Positions 31,845 through 40,444 of a stretch of DNA of 64,000 bases are shown piece by piece. Position numbers and translations under genes: made by a program. Source of the stretch: Chloroflexota bacterium (GTDB lineage: Bacteria > Chloroflexota > UBA11872); contig JAJDUU010000018.1 in NCBI GenBank assembly GCA_022826485.1, positions 1 to 64,000 of the forward strand, read 5' to 3'. Position 1 is the first letter of the stretch. Each line of letters begins with the position of its first letter. The notes below the pieces were generated by a model. The model was not told where the DNA came from and did not search any database. It saw nothing but the letters and a program-made list of their open reading frames with translations.

Positions 31845-31880
31845 CGGTGGCCCGCGCTGCGTGCAGCGTGGGATCGGCCG
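31845..31880. repeat. 36-bp repeat copy downstream of the PhyH gene
   Basis: This is the second copy of the unit at 29071-29106 (34 of 36 identical), ending one base before the stop codon of the leftward PhyH gene. It forms a 9-bp stem with one G-T pair and a 2-nt loop and may act as a terminator or mRNA 3' end. Confidence 0.7.
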
Positions 31881-32621
31881 TCAGCGCTTGAGCGGGTGGT
31901 CGTCGCCCAGCCTGGCCTGAATGGGCTCCTCGTACAGGTGACTGGCGTCCGTCCGGATGTAGTGGCAGGCGTAGGCCCGCCGCCAGGCGTCGCTGGTGTT
32001 TGGCGCGGACATGTGGAAGGTCTGCAGGTGATGGAAGATCACGCCGCCGGCGCGCACCGGCGCGTGCAGAGGCGCGGGCAGATCCAGCCGCTCCGGTATC
32101 AGGTGCGTAGTGCCACCCTCCCATACGTGCGGCACGGCGCCCTGCAAATGCGAACCGGCGAAATACTGCATGCAGCCGTTCGCCACGGTGGCGTCGTCCA
32201 GCGCGCACCACACGGTCACGCCCCAGTCGGCCGGCTCCACGCCGAAGTGGGCATTGTCCTGGTGCGGGGGCTTGGCGCTCCCCTGCCGCGGCGGCTTGAG
32301 GAACGCCTGATCGGTATACAGGCGCAGCGGTTCGCCGATGAGCTGGCCCACCATCTCCAGCAGCTCCGGCGCCTCCGCGTGCCGGCGGAACACGGCGTCA
32401 TGCGGCGCCAGTTCGTTCAGCTTGCGGGGCAAGGCGCCGTCGGTGGGAGCATCCGGCTCGAGCTGCACGCCCATGCGCTGCGCCACCTCGCCACCGGTGT
32501 CGGAGGCAATGGCGTCAATCTTGCTGCGCATCTCCGCCACCCGCTCCGCGGGCACCACGTCCTCCACCACCAGGTAGCCATCGGCGCGGAATTGAGCGAC
32601 TTGGGCGTCAGTTAGCGGCAT
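31881..32621 (-). CDS. Phytanoyl-CoA dioxygenase (PhyH) family oxygenase
   Basis: The protein is 246 aa. It starts [20 protein letters not shown], the PhyH opening. The 2-oxoglutarate/Fe(II) site is [11 protein letters not shown] (His-x-Asp) and [15 protein letters not shown] (distal His), with [11 protein letters not shown] supplying the Arg for 2-oxoglutarate. Members hydroxylate varied lipids and small molecules. It is 201 nt upstream of the CehA gene on the same strand, suggesting a shared catabolic context. Substrate unknown. Confidence 0.87.
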   Translation of the reverse strand: MPLTDAQVAQFRADGYLVVEDVVPAERVAEMRSKIDAIASDTGGEVAQRMGVQLEPDAPTDGALPRKLNELAPHDAVFRRHAEAPELLEMVGQLIGEPLRLYTDQAFLKPPRQGSAKPPHQDNAHFGVEPADWGVTVWCALDDATVANGCMQYFAGSHLQGAVPHVWEGGTTHLIPERLDLPAPLHAPVRAGGVIFHHLQTFHMSAPNTSDAWRRAYACHYIRTDASHLYEEPIQARLGDDHPLKR

Positions 32622-32652
32622 CGGCGCATCGTCCAGGGAGGACAGTTCGTCC

Positions 32653-33150
32653 TTACTCTAGCGTTTCCTCGAGGATTTCCGCCGCCTGCGACGCCCGCCG
32701 CTCGCGGAGCGTCTCACGCAGCGCCGGATCGGCCGTGGCGAGAATCTGCGCGGCCAGGAGCGCGGCGTTGACCGCGCCGGCCTTGCCGATGGCGACGGTG
32801 GCGACGGGAATGCCGCGCGGCATCTGCACCGTCGACAGCAGCGAATCGAGGCCGTCCAGCGACCACGCCTGCATGGGAACGCCGATCACCGGCAGCAACG
32901 TGTGCGCCGCCACCACGCCGGCCAGGTGCGCCGCGCCACCGGCGGCAGCGACGACTACACCCAGTCCGCGCGACTCCGCCGAGCTGGCGTACTCCATCGT
33001 TTCGGCCGGCGTGCGATGGGCCGAGAGCACCCGCGCCTCGTGCGCGATGCCCAACTCTGCCAGCGTGTCGGCGGTGGACTTCATGGTGCCCCAGTCGGAG
33101 GCGCTGCCCATCAAGATGCCGACCTGGGGGTTCGATTGCTGCTCGCTCAT
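32653..33150 (-). CDS. purE: PurE, N5-carboxyaminoimidazole ribonucleotide mutase
   Basis: The 165-aa protein has [20 protein letters not shown] (substrate phosphate loop), [17 protein letters not shown] with the catalytic His, and [20 protein letters not shown]. It converts N5-CAIR to CAIR in de novo purine synthesis. ATG 33150 (MSEQQSNPQ) is chosen by family length. It is placed immediately after icd on the same strand with 7 nt between, without purK nearby. Confidence 0.93.
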   Translation of the reverse strand: MSEQQSNPQVGILMGSASDWGTMKSTADTLAELGIAHEARVLSAHRTPAETMEYASSAESRGLGVVVAAAGGAAHLAGVVAAHTLLPVIGVPMQAWSLDGLDSLLSTVQMPRGIPVATVAIGKAGAVNAALLAAQILATADPALRETLRERRASQAAEILEETLE

Positions 33151-33157
33151 GGATCGA

Positions 33158-34609
33158 TCACTCGCCTTGTGCCAGGGAATACGCGCGCTCGCCGTCAAAC
33201 GTACACAAGTGCTCGGTTTTGGTGAAGTCCAGCCCCGTCGCAGCGATGCACCCCAGAAGGGCGACGATTTGCGCGTGGTCCACGGCGGCGCCGTCGTCGC
33301 CCGTGAACCGGGCGCGCCACTGGTCGACCAATAGGCCGTCGGCCACGTTCTCGGGCCAGACCTGGGCGCCGCGGTTGCTGATCATTCTGAGGGTCAGGCC
33401 ATCGCCGTTCGTCTCCTGCAGCCGCCGCGCAAGGTCCGCAGGCTCCTCGCCGCCCCAATCGAAGAAGACATCAACGCCCACGGTCTGCTTGGCCGGCGTA
33501 GTGCTGGGAATCGAGGCGGCGTGCACCGGCGTCCGGCCGCCGACCCCGTAGACGGCGACCGGCAGCGTTTGGGGTAGTTCACCGATGCGGTCGGCCACGG
33601 CCTGGCCGAACTCACGCGTGCCGACCTTGGCTTTGCTGTGCTCGGGCGTGTGGATGTCGTAGGTGTGGATGCCGTCCTCCAGGGTCCGTAGCCAGGCGTT
33701 CTGCACCCGACCGGCCACCTCGGCCTGGCCGATGTGGTCCAGCATCAGCACGGCGGCGTTGAGCAGGCCCGACGGGTTGGCCAGGTTCTGGCCCGCGCGG
33801 CGCGGCGCGGACCCATGGATGGCCTCGAACATCGCGGCGCTCTCGCCGATGTTGGCGGCGCCGGCGAGGCCGACCGAGCCGGCGATCTGCGCCGCCACGT
33901 CGGACAGGATGTCGCCGTAGAGGTTCGGCAGCACCACCACGTCGAACATCTCCGGCGTGTCGGCCAGCTTGGCCGCGCCGATGTCGACGATCCAGTACTC
34001 GGCCTCGATGTCGGGATACTCCGCCGCCAACTCGTCGAAGACCTCGTGGAAGAGGCCGTCCGACAGCTTCATGATGTTGTCTTTGGCGAAGGCGGTGACC
34101 TTGGATCGACCGTGGTGGCGCGCGTACTCGAAGGCGTAGCGAATGATGCGCTCGCTGCCCGGGCGGGAGATGAGCTTGAGGGACTGCATGACCTCGGCGG
34201 ACTGGCGGTATTCGATTCCGGCGTAGAGGTCTTCTTCGTTCTCGCGGATCAGCACCACGTTCATGTCGGGGTGGTGCTTGGTCTGGATGTAGGGATGGAA
34301 GGTGGCGGCGGGGCGCACGTTGGCGAACAGGCCCAGCGCGACGCGCGTGGTGACATTGAGGCTCTTGAAGCCGCCGCCCTGCGGCGTGGTGATGGGCGCC
34401 TTGAGAAAGACTCGGGTGCGTCGGATGGACTCCCACGCGGCGTCGTCGATGCCGGTGGTGATGCCGCGCCGGTAGACCTTCTCACCGATCTCGATGACTT
34501 CAGGCTCGATGCGCGCCCCGGCAGTCTCGAGCACGTGCATGACTGCCGGCATGATCTCGGGGCCAATGCCGTCGCCATAGGCCACGGTGATCGGGGTCTT
34601 ATCGGTCAT
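33158..34609 (-). CDS. icd: NADP-type isocitrate dehydrogenase (long form)
   Basis: The protein is 483 aa. It has [20 protein letters not shown], substrate residues in [50 protein letters not shown], metal Asp residues in [20 protein letters not shown] and coenzyme loop [20 protein letters not shown]. The extra 130 residues after the catalytic core ([17 protein letters not shown] onward) match the long isocitrate dehydrogenases of the alphaproteobacterial/Rickettsia type. It catalyses the oxidative decarboxylation step of the TCA cycle. Confidence 0.9.
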   Translation of the reverse strand: MTDKTPITVAYGDGIGPEIMPAVMHVLETAGARIEPEVIEIGEKVYRRGITTGIDDAAWESIRRTRVFLKAPITTPQGGGFKSLNVTTRVALGLFANVRPAATFHPYIQTKHHPDMNVVLIRENEEDLYAGIEYRQSAEVMQSLKLISRPGSERIIRYAFEYARHHGRSKVTAFAKDNIMKLSDGLFHEVFDELAAEYPDIEAEYWIVDIGAAKLADTPEMFDVVVLPNLYGDILSDVAAQIAGSVGLAGAANIGESAAMFEAIHGSAPRRAGQNLANPSGLLNAAVLMLDHIGQAEVAGRVQNAWLRTLEDGIHTYDIHTPEHSKAKVGTREFGQAVADRIGELPQTLPVAVYGVGGRTPVHAASIPSTTPAKQTVGVDVFFDWGGEEPADLARRLQETNGDGLTLRMISNRGAQVWPENVADGLLVDQWRARFTGDDGAAVDHAQIVALLGCIAATGLDFTKTEHLCTFDGERAYSLAQGE

Positions 34610-34686
34610 TCAGGACTCCTGCGCGAGGCAACGGCGCCTAGCATATCGCCGCCGTCACCGGGCGTCTCCGGCTTGGGTCGCCGCGC

Positions 34687-35262
34687 TCACGCCCAACGCA
34701 GCGTGGGGTCGCCGGGCGCGTAGCGAACGAACTCGCCAAACGCCGCCATGAGCTGGCGGACCCGCTCGCGCAGGCGTTCGTCGGCGAGCCGGCCCTGGTC
34801 GTCGAACGCGCGCCAGGCCCCGGCGACGAACACCTCGGGGTCGATCAACACGCGCATGCTGTTGTGCAGCGCGATCTCGCGCAGGTGCATCTGCGCCCGC
34901 ACCGTGCCGAAGCGCCCGCCCGCGCCCATGATGGCCATGGGCTTCCCATCCAGCGGCGAGTCGGGCGGACGCGAGGCCCAGTCGATGGCGTTCTTGAGCA
35001 CGCCGGGAATCGAGTAGTTGTACTCCGGCGTCGCGACCACCAGGCCGTCGGCGGCGGCGAGGGACTGGCGAAACTCCTCGACCGGCGCGGGGATGCCGTC
35101 GTCCTCGAGGTCGCGGTTGTAGAGGGGGATTTCAGCGAGGTCCACGATGTCGAGGCGCACGTCGGCCGGCGCGAGGGCCTGCGATTCCCGCAACAGCGCC
35201 GCGTTGAAGGAGCCACGGCGCAGGCTGCCGGCTATTCCCGCCAGCACCACCTCATCGGCCAT
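34687..35262 (-). CDS. NADPH-dependent FMN reductase family protein
   Basis: The 191-aa flavodoxin-like protein has AGIAGSLRRGSFNAALLRES (FMN phosphate loop), VVATPEYNYSIPGVLKNAID and KPMAIMGAGGRFGTVRAQMH. The PEYN-x-S-x-P-G-x-L-K-N motif is diagnostic of NADPH:FMN or azo/chromate reductases. It may supply reduced flavin to oxygenases or act as a quinone reductase. Stands alone; ATG 35262. Confidence 0.9.
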   Translation of the reverse strand: MADEVVLAGIAGSLRRGSFNAALLRESQALAPADVRLDIVDLAEIPLYNRDLEDDGIPAPVEEFRQSLAAADGLVVATPEYNYSIPGVLKNAIDWASRPPDSPLDGKPMAIMGAGGRFGTVRAQMHLREIALHNSMRVLIDPEVFVAGAWRAFDDQGRLADERLRERVRQLMAAFGEFVRYAPGDPTLRWA

Positions 35263-35711
35263 TGTGCAACCCGTCTATTCGCGCCATGGACCCGGCGATT
35301 GGTGTCCCTTCACCATGATCGGGGCGGGGCGCCCGGCAACCAAGAGTTTTCCAGTGGTTCGGCCGGAACAGCCCTCGGTATCGCCGTAGCAACCGAGGCC
35401 GGCGGACCGGCCGCAGATTTCTCGCTGCGCTTGGGAGTGACACTAGGGCTCAGGTTGACCCGGCGATTTCTCAGACCATCAGCCTCTGCCTCTGCCTGTC
35501 CGTCATTCCGGCGGAAGCCGGAATCCAGAGAGTCTGAGAAATGTCGAGCGGGGCTGGACCCCGGCTTTCGCCGGGGTGACGGAGAGTGCCGGTGCGACGG
35601 CGGAGTCAACTGGGTCGAGCAGCCTGTCGCGGCAGCTAGACCACCGTTGAATTCCGACACACATACTCCAGACGGATGCTCGGACCGGCCTAAACCTCGC
35701 GGCCCGTGGAT
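35263..35711. other. 449-bp intergenic region with no gene
   Basis: No coding frame with recognisable protein features is seen on either strand. The region contains the paired REP-like hairpins at 35501-35581. The rest is unremarkable, and no clear promoter or terminator was found. Confidence 0.6.
35501..35581. repeat. Pair of REP-like hairpins in inverted orientation
   Basis: Hairpin 1 is ATTCCGGC-GGAA-GCCGGAAT (35505-35524), preceded by CGTC and followed by CCAG. Hairpin 2 is CCCCGGC-TTTC-GCCGGGG (35559-35576), preceded by CTGGA and followed by TGACG. The flanking tags are mirror images, as in BIME units. Same family as 23042-23065. Confidence 0.75.
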
Positions 35712-36602
35712 CTATACCGGCATGACGCGCTTGGTGTAGCGGCGTCCGAAGGCGGCGTGGGCCTCGCCGCCGCCGATGATCCGGGCGCCGACCTCGTCGA
35801 TCAGGTGTCGCACCTGCTCCTCCATGGTCATGGCCGGGTCCGCCCAGCTGCACAGGAACGGGAGCCCCGCCGCGGCGCAGGCGGAGCGAACGGCCTCGTG
35901 GGCGGCCATCATCTCCGGCGGATAGGGCGGATCGTGGCGCGAGGCATGGCCGAACGACATCCCCATGTCGCCCGGTCCCCACTCGGCGAAGCCGATGCCC
36001 GGCACGGTCGCAGTCTCGCGGGCGCGCTGCACGGCGTGGCGGTCCTCGATCTTGAGACCGAGCATGAGCTCTCCGTTGGGATTGAGCGGCCAGGCATCGG
36101 CGGCGCGCAGGTAATCCTCGGCGTCGAGTCCCCAAATCGCGGCCGCGGCGGACTGCCCGCCCGCGCCGCGAGTGCCCTCACCCAGGCCCGCCCCGACGCC
36201 GATGGTCTGAAACGGATAGCGGCAGGCCTCCACGAAGGCGCGCACGGCCGCGGGATCGCGTGCGTGGCAGAGCAAGAGACCGTGCGCGCCCGCGGTCAGA
36301 ATCTGTCGCATCTGCCAGGAGTTCGCCTGAATCTCCGCCGCGGATGCGCCGTGGGCCGGGAGCGTGCAGATGACCGTGGGCGTGGGGTGGCCGCTGCGCG
36401 TCGGACCCGCATCGCGCAGGCCGCGCATGAAGGCGGTCAGCCCGACCACGTCGAGCGGAAAGTGCTCGAATTCGACGGTGAGGTAGTCCGCCCAGGTGCC
36501 GGACTGCTCGAGTCCGGCGTCGTAGCTCAACTCGGGCACGCCGTCCATGTAGATGGGTTGGCCGGATTCGAGCAACTCGATGCAACGGTTGACGCGAGCC
36601 AT
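35712..36602 (-). CDS. HpcH/HpaI-family aldolase/citrate lyase-like protein
   Basis: The protein is 296 aa. It has the (beta/alpha)8 signatures YLTVEFEHFPLDVVGLTAFM, GAHGLLLCHARDPAAVRAFV and LMLGLKIEDRHAVQRARE (metal-binding Glu), then GIGFAEWGPGDMGMSFG (Asp ligand). This is the class II HpcH/HpaI aldolase group that cleaves 2-keto-3-deoxy acids. An N-terminal extension compared with HpaI and altered loops leave the substrate open. It may work with sugar-acid dehydratases such as 5554-6696, which is conjecture. Confidence 0.78.
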   Translation of the reverse strand: MARVNRCIELLESGQPIYMDGVPELSYDAGLEQSGTWADYLTVEFEHFPLDVVGLTAFMRGLRDAGPTRSGHPTPTVICTLPAHGASAAEIQANSWQMRQILTAGAHGLLLCHARDPAAVRAFVEACRYPFQTIGVGAGLGEGTRGAGGQSAAAAIWGLDAEDYLRAADAWPLNPNGELMLGLKIEDRHAVQRARETATVPGIGFAEWGPGDMGMSFGHASRHDPPYPPEMMAAHEAVRSACAAAGLPFLCSWADPAMTMEEQVRHLIDEVGARIIGGGEAHAAFGRRYTKRVMPV

Positions 36603-36639
36603 GCGTTCTCCTCAATGCCGAGCGGCTATCGGCGCCATC

Positions 36640-37437
36640 CTACGCCTCGGCGGCGATGAGCCGGCGGGCTGCCGCGAGCATGACCTGCGCCATGTCAACG
36701 CAATTCGCCGCGTATTCGTCCGTGCCGAAGATGTTGCCCCAACCGGGATCGAACACGTGGTCGCTGACGGTGAGGATTAGCCCCACGTCCACGCCGCGTA
36801 CGGCGGCCACGGTCATCAGCGCGGAGGTCTCCATCTCGACACCCAGGTCGCCCTCGACGGCATAGCGCGCGACCTTGCCGCGAAACTCGCGGTAGGGCGC
36901 ATCGGTGCTCCACACGCGGCCCTCGTGAACCGGACGCGCGTCTTCGCGCGCGGCCTCCAGCAGCGCGTGCGTGGCAGGACCGGATGCGGCAGCTTCGTGC
37001 TCCGGCCCGGCGTAGTGGTAGGAGGTGCCCTCTTCGCGTCGCGCGCTCGTGGGCACGACGTTGTCACCGATGCGGATGTGCGGCTGCAAGCTGCCGACGG
37101 CGCCGCCGATGAGGAGGGTGCGCGCGCCGTCGGCGATTAGCTCCTCAAACGTCATGATGGTGCGCGGGGCACCGGCCACGAGCTTGGCCACGGCCACGGG
37201 CGATCCATCGAGCGCGCCGACTTGCACACTGTTCCGCCACGTCGGCTGCGCGTCGATGGCCTCGGCAATTGCGTCGACCGTCGTCTGCATGAACGAGGCC
37301 AAGACCAACGGGGCGCTCGCGCTGTCCTCGGCAGCGCCCGCCCGTTCCGCCAGCTCACGCATGTGACGGCCGGGATCGATGACCGGCTCGTCATCACCGG
37401 CAGCATCGATCCAGTCGAAGGGCGAGGTGGACGGCAT
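36640..37437 (-). CDS. Nucleoside phosphorylase-I family protein
   Basis: This 265-aa protein is of the PNP/uridine phosphorylase fold. It has PRTIMTFEELIADGARTLLI, GGAVGSLQPHIRIGDNVVPT, then VEMETSALMTVAAVRGVDVG, the nucleoside-binding M-E motif, and LTVSDHVFDPGWG, where Asp contacts the base. It resembles uridine phosphorylase-like enzymes of nucleoside salvage. ATG 37437. Monocistronic. Confidence 0.87.
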   Translation of the reverse strand: MPSTSPFDWIDAAGDDEPVIDPGRHMRELAERAGAAEDSASAPLVLASFMQTTVDAIAEAIDAQPTWRNSVQVGALDGSPVAVAKLVAGAPRTIMTFEELIADGARTLLIGGAVGSLQPHIRIGDNVVPTSARREEGTSYHYAGPEHEAAASGPATHALLEAAREDARPVHEGRVWSTDAPYREFRGKVARYAVEGDLGVEMETSALMTVAAVRGVDVGLILTVSDHVFDPGWGNIFGTDEYAANCVDMAQVMLAAARRLIAAEA

Positions 37438-37556
37438 CGCGGTGCCTAGGGAGAGCGCGCGGGAAGGGAGAGCCTAGCAGCCGGCGGCGACCCGAGCATG
37501 AAGTAGAGAGCCGGTGCGCGTCACGCGACTGCCGGTTGCCGCCGTTAGAATTCCGT

Positions 37557-38582
37557 ATGCGAGACGGTCCAATCCTGGTCATTGCCGGGGGCGCGGGATT
37601 CATCGGCGCGAATTTCGCGCGCTATATCGCCGCCGCCCGCCCGCAGTGGCGGCTGCGCGTCCTGGACAAGCTCACCTACGCGGGCGACCGCTCCCGGCTG
37701 GAGGGCGTGCCGGTCGAGTTCATCGAGGGCGACATCGCAGACTCGGAGGCTGCGGCGTCGGTCCTGGCGGGGGCGCGCTGGCTGGTGAACTTCGCGGCCG
37801 AGACCCACGTGGATCGGTCGCTGCAGGACGCGCAGGCCTTTCTGCGCACGAACGTGACCGGAACCTTCGTCCTCATGAGCGCGGCCGGCGATGCCGGCGT
37901 CGAGCGCATCGTGCACGTGAGCACGGACGAGGTCTACGGCGAGAGCCACGGCCAGGCGTTTCGCGAGGACGATTTGCTGCGGCCGCGGAGTCCCTATTCC
38001 GCCAGCAAGGCCGGCGGCGACCTGCAGGTGCTGGCGCTGCACGCCACCTATGGCCTCCCGGTGTGCATCACGCGCGGGGCCAACACCATCGGCGGCTGGC
38101 AGCACCCCGAGAAAGCCGTGCCCCTGTTCACCATCAACGCCCTGCTCGACAAGCCGCTGCCCGTCTACGGCCGGGGTGAGCAGCGGCGGGACCGGCTGCA
38201 CGTGGACGACCACTCGCGCGCCGTCCTCACCGTTCTTGAACGGGGCGAGCCTGGCGGCGTCTACAACGTCGCGGCCGGCAACAACCGGGACAACCTCACC
38301 GTGGCGCGGGCGATATTGGAGCGGCTGGACCGACCCGAGTCGCTGATCCGCTTCGTGGAGGACCGCCCCGGCCACGACTGGGACTACATCATGGACGCCT
38401 CGCGGCTGGCCGACCTTGGCTGGCAGCCCGAGTACGACTTCCAGGCGGCGCTCGACCACACGGTGGATTGGTATGTCGGGCGCCGCGACTGGTGGGAGCC
38501 GATCGTGCTCGGCGAGTTTCAGGACTACTACGACCGCCAGTACGGCCGGCGTCTGTCCACTTCCGAGGCGTATCGGCCCTAA
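37557..38582 (+). CDS. rfbB: RfbB-like dTDP-glucose 4,6-dehydratase
   Basis: The 341-aa SDR-extended enzyme has ILVIAGGAGFIGANFARYIA (NAD site), FAAETHVDRSLQDAQAFLRT, VSTDEVYGESHG (Thr-Asp-Glu triad), PYSASKAGGDLQVLA (Tyr-x-x-x-Lys) and RDRLHVDDHSRAVLTVLER. These motifs, especially TDEVYG and AETHVDRS, are specific for dTDP-glucose 4,6-dehydratase, an early step of deoxysugar synthesis. The usual rfbA/C/D partners are not adjacent; a sugar nucleotidyltransferase lies at 52283-52990. Confidence 0.88.
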   Translation: MRDGPILVIAGGAGFIGANFARYIAAARPQWRLRVLDKLTYAGDRSRLEGVPVEFIEGDIADSEAAASVLAGARWLVNFAAETHVDRSLQDAQAFLRTNVTGTFVLMSAAGDAGVERIVHVSTDEVYGESHGQAFREDDLLRPRSPYSASKAGGDLQVLALHATYGLPVCITRGANTIGGWQHPEKAVPLFTINALLDKPLPVYGRGEQRRDRLHVDDHSRAVLTVLERGEPGGVYNVAAGNNRDNLTVARAILERLDRPESLIRFVEDRPGHDWDYIMDASRLADLGWQPEYDFQAALDHTVDWYVGRRDWWEPIVLGEFQDYYDRQYGRRLSTSEAYRP

Positions 38583-38626
38583 GAATCCGGCGCGCAGGAC
38601 CGGCGCGGCGACCCGGAACTCATGCC

Positions 38627-39352
38627 ATGCGCCGCTGGCAAGATGTACCGGTTGTAATCCAGGAGCGCCGCGATGGCGTTGAACGGCCAATGACTTCGGC
38701 GTCCGCCGGTCCGCACATTGCGCAGCGCGGCTGGCGTGACGCGTGGGCTTGGATGCGCTGGGACGTGCCGACGCGCATCGTGCTGCTGATCGCCGCGCCG
38801 CTGATCTGGATCGCCGTGGCGGGCATCGATCCGTCGAGGATCGGGCTGGAGCTAGACCTGAGCCTGCGCGATTGGCTGCTGACCGTCCTGCTCGCCAGCG
38901 GCGCCGGACTCGCGTCGCTCGCCTACCGCCGCTGGCTGTGGCGGCCCCGAGCCGCTCCCGACCGGTCGGCCCTGGCGCTGGAGTTGCCGTTCTTCGCGGT
39001 GCTGAACCCCGTCGCGGAGGAGCTGTTCTTCCGCGGCGCCGCGCTGTTCGGGCTGGCGAACCTGGTGGGGATGCCCTGGGCGATTGCGATCACCTCCGTC
39101 GTCTTCGGCGTGCATCACGCGATCGCACGGTTTCCGGTCTCGTTTCTGGTCCTCGGGACCCTGGGCGGGGCGATGTTCGGAATCGTGACGGCGCATTTCG
39201 ACTCAATCATTCCGGCCATCGTCATGCACGCGGCCGCCGACCTGGCCATATTCGTGGTGGCGGGGCTGATGGCTCAGCGGATGTGGGCCAACCACGATTC
39301 GCCAGGGGTCGAGCACCCCCCTGTTGATAGACTTGCCGCGCCGACCCCGTAG
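38627..39352 (+). CDS. CPBP-family intramembrane metalloprotease
   Basis: The protein is about 241 aa with several membrane segments. CPBP (Rce1-like) motifs are NPVAEELFFRGAALFGLANL with the catalytic E-E-x-x-x-R, VVFGVHHAIARFP with a metal His, and PAIVMHAAADLAIFV. These proteases process membrane or prenylated substrates; in bacteria many are linked to self-immunity. Start ATG 38627 or 38690 (MTSASAG); neither has a strong ribosome-binding site. The stop codon lies inside the 5' end of the tRNA gene. Confidence 0.85.
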   Translation: MRRWQDVPVVIQERRDGVERPMTSASAGPHIAQRGWRDAWAWMRWDVPTRIVLLIAAPLIWIAVAGIDPSRIGLELDLSLRDWLLTVLLASGAGLASLAYRRWLWRPRAAPDRSALALELPFFAVLNPVAEELFFRGAALFGLANLVGMPWAIAITSVVFGVHHAIARFPVSFLVLGTLGGAMFGIVTAHFDSIIPAIVMHAAADLAIFVVAGLMAQRMWANHDSPGVEHPPVDRLAAPTP

Positions 39353-39419
39353 CTCAGTTGGATAGAGCGTGTGGTTGCGGACCACAAGGTCGGAGGTTCG
39401 AGTCCTCTCGGGGTCGCCA
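39343..39419 (+). tRNA. tRNA-Arg, anticodon GCG, CCA encoded
   Basis: A complete cloverleaf: acceptor stem GACCCCG pairs with CGGGGTC (39409-39415), D-arm GCTC...GAGC, anticodon stem TGTGG/CCACA with loop TTGCGGA (anticodon GCG at 39377-39379), T-arm GGAGG-TTCGAGT-CCTCT, discriminator G and encoded CCA (39417-39419). Anticodon GCG reads Arg CGC, a codon common in this genome. Most bacteria use A34/inosine (ACG) instead. Confidence 0.95.
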
Positions 39420-39421
39420 AT

Positions 39422-40426
39422 ATGTCCTCCACTCCATCATCCGCCGGGGCGCGCGTGAGTGACACGTGCCGCCTCGGGGCCACGGGCATCACGGTGGGGC
39501 GGGTTGGCGTCGGCACGTGGCAATGGGGCGACACGAGGTACTGGAAATATGGCCGCGTGCACGGGCGGGACGACGTGGAGGCGGCCTTCGCCGCCGCGCG
39601 CGACGCGGGGTGCACGCTGTTCGACACGGCGGAACTCTACGGACGCGGCGAGTCGGAGCGTATCCTCGGCCCCCTGGCCCGCGCGTCGCGGGGAACGGTC
39701 GTGGCCACCAAGTACTCGCCGTCGCCGCGGCGGTTGCGGGCCACGTCGGTCGACGAGGCGATCGATCGCAGCCTGGCGCGCCTCGGCGTCGACACGATCG
39801 ATCTCTACCAGATCCATTGGCCGATGAGCCTGATTTCGCACCGGCGCCTGGCCGAGGCGCTGGCGCGCGCCGTCCGCGACCGCCGCGTCCGCGCGGTGGG
39901 CGTGAGCAACTTCACCGCCGGGGCCATGCGCCGGATGCACGCGCGCCTGGCCGATCTCGGCGTGCCGCTGGCGTCGAACCAGGTCGAGTACAGCTTGCTG
40001 CGGCGCGCGCCCGAGACCAACGGCGTGCTCAAGGCGTGCGAGGAATTGAACGTGACCCTGCTGGCCTACAGCCCGCTGGCCCAGGGCATGCTGGCGGGCA
40101 ACTACCACTTCAACAGCCGACCCGGCGACGGCCGGCGCTGGTCGCCGCGGTTTCGCGACAAGGGCTATGAGTCTGCGAGCCCTGTCGTCGACACGCTGAT
40201 CAAGGTGGCCGAACGGCACGACTGCTACCCGGCGCAGGTGGCGCTGGCCTGGCTGCTGCGCCACCCGAGCGTCGTGGTCATTCCCGGCGCCAAGTACGAC
40301 GAGCAGGCCCGCACCAACGCCGGCGCCCTCGAGGTCACGCTCACGTCCGAGGACGAGCGCGAGCTCGACATCAAGACCGAGAAGTTCAGGTACGGCTCCC
40401 TGCTCGCCCGACCCTTTATGGGGTAA
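39422..40426 (+). CDS. Aldo/keto reductase
   Basis: This 334-aa NADPH-dependent reductase has CRLGATGITVGRVGVGTWQW, the catalytic tetrad Asp and Tyr in LFDTAELYGRGE, Lys in VVATKYSPSP and His in YQIHWPMS. It also has VGVSNFTAGAMRRM, SNQVEYSLLRR, YSPLAQGMLAGNY and C-terminal VIPGAKYDEQARTNAGAL. ATG 39422 is only two bases after the tRNA CCA. GTG 39455 gives the canonical N-terminus MSDTCRLGATG and may be the real start. Substrate unknown. Confidence 0.9.
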   Translation: MSSTPSSAGARVSDTCRLGATGITVGRVGVGTWQWGDTRYWKYGRVHGRDDVEAAFAAARDAGCTLFDTAELYGRGESERILGPLARASRGTVVATKYSPSPRRLRATSVDEAIDRSLARLGVDTIDLYQIHWPMSLISHRRLAEALARAVRDRRVRAVGVSNFTAGAMRRMHARLADLGVPLASNQVEYSLLRRAPETNGVLKACEELNVTLLAYSPLAQGMLAGNYHFNSRPGDGRRWSPRFRDKGYESASPVVDTLIKVAERHDCYPAQVALAWLLRHPSVVVIPGAKYDEQARTNAGALEVTLTSEDERELDIKTEKFRYGSLLARPFMG

Positions 40427-40444
40427 ACGCCGTTCCGGCGGCGG

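Noticed and set aside
39343-39419. tRNA-His
   Set aside because: The anticodon loop is TTGCGGA, giving GCG, and there is no extra G at position -1; Arg is the only consistent reading.
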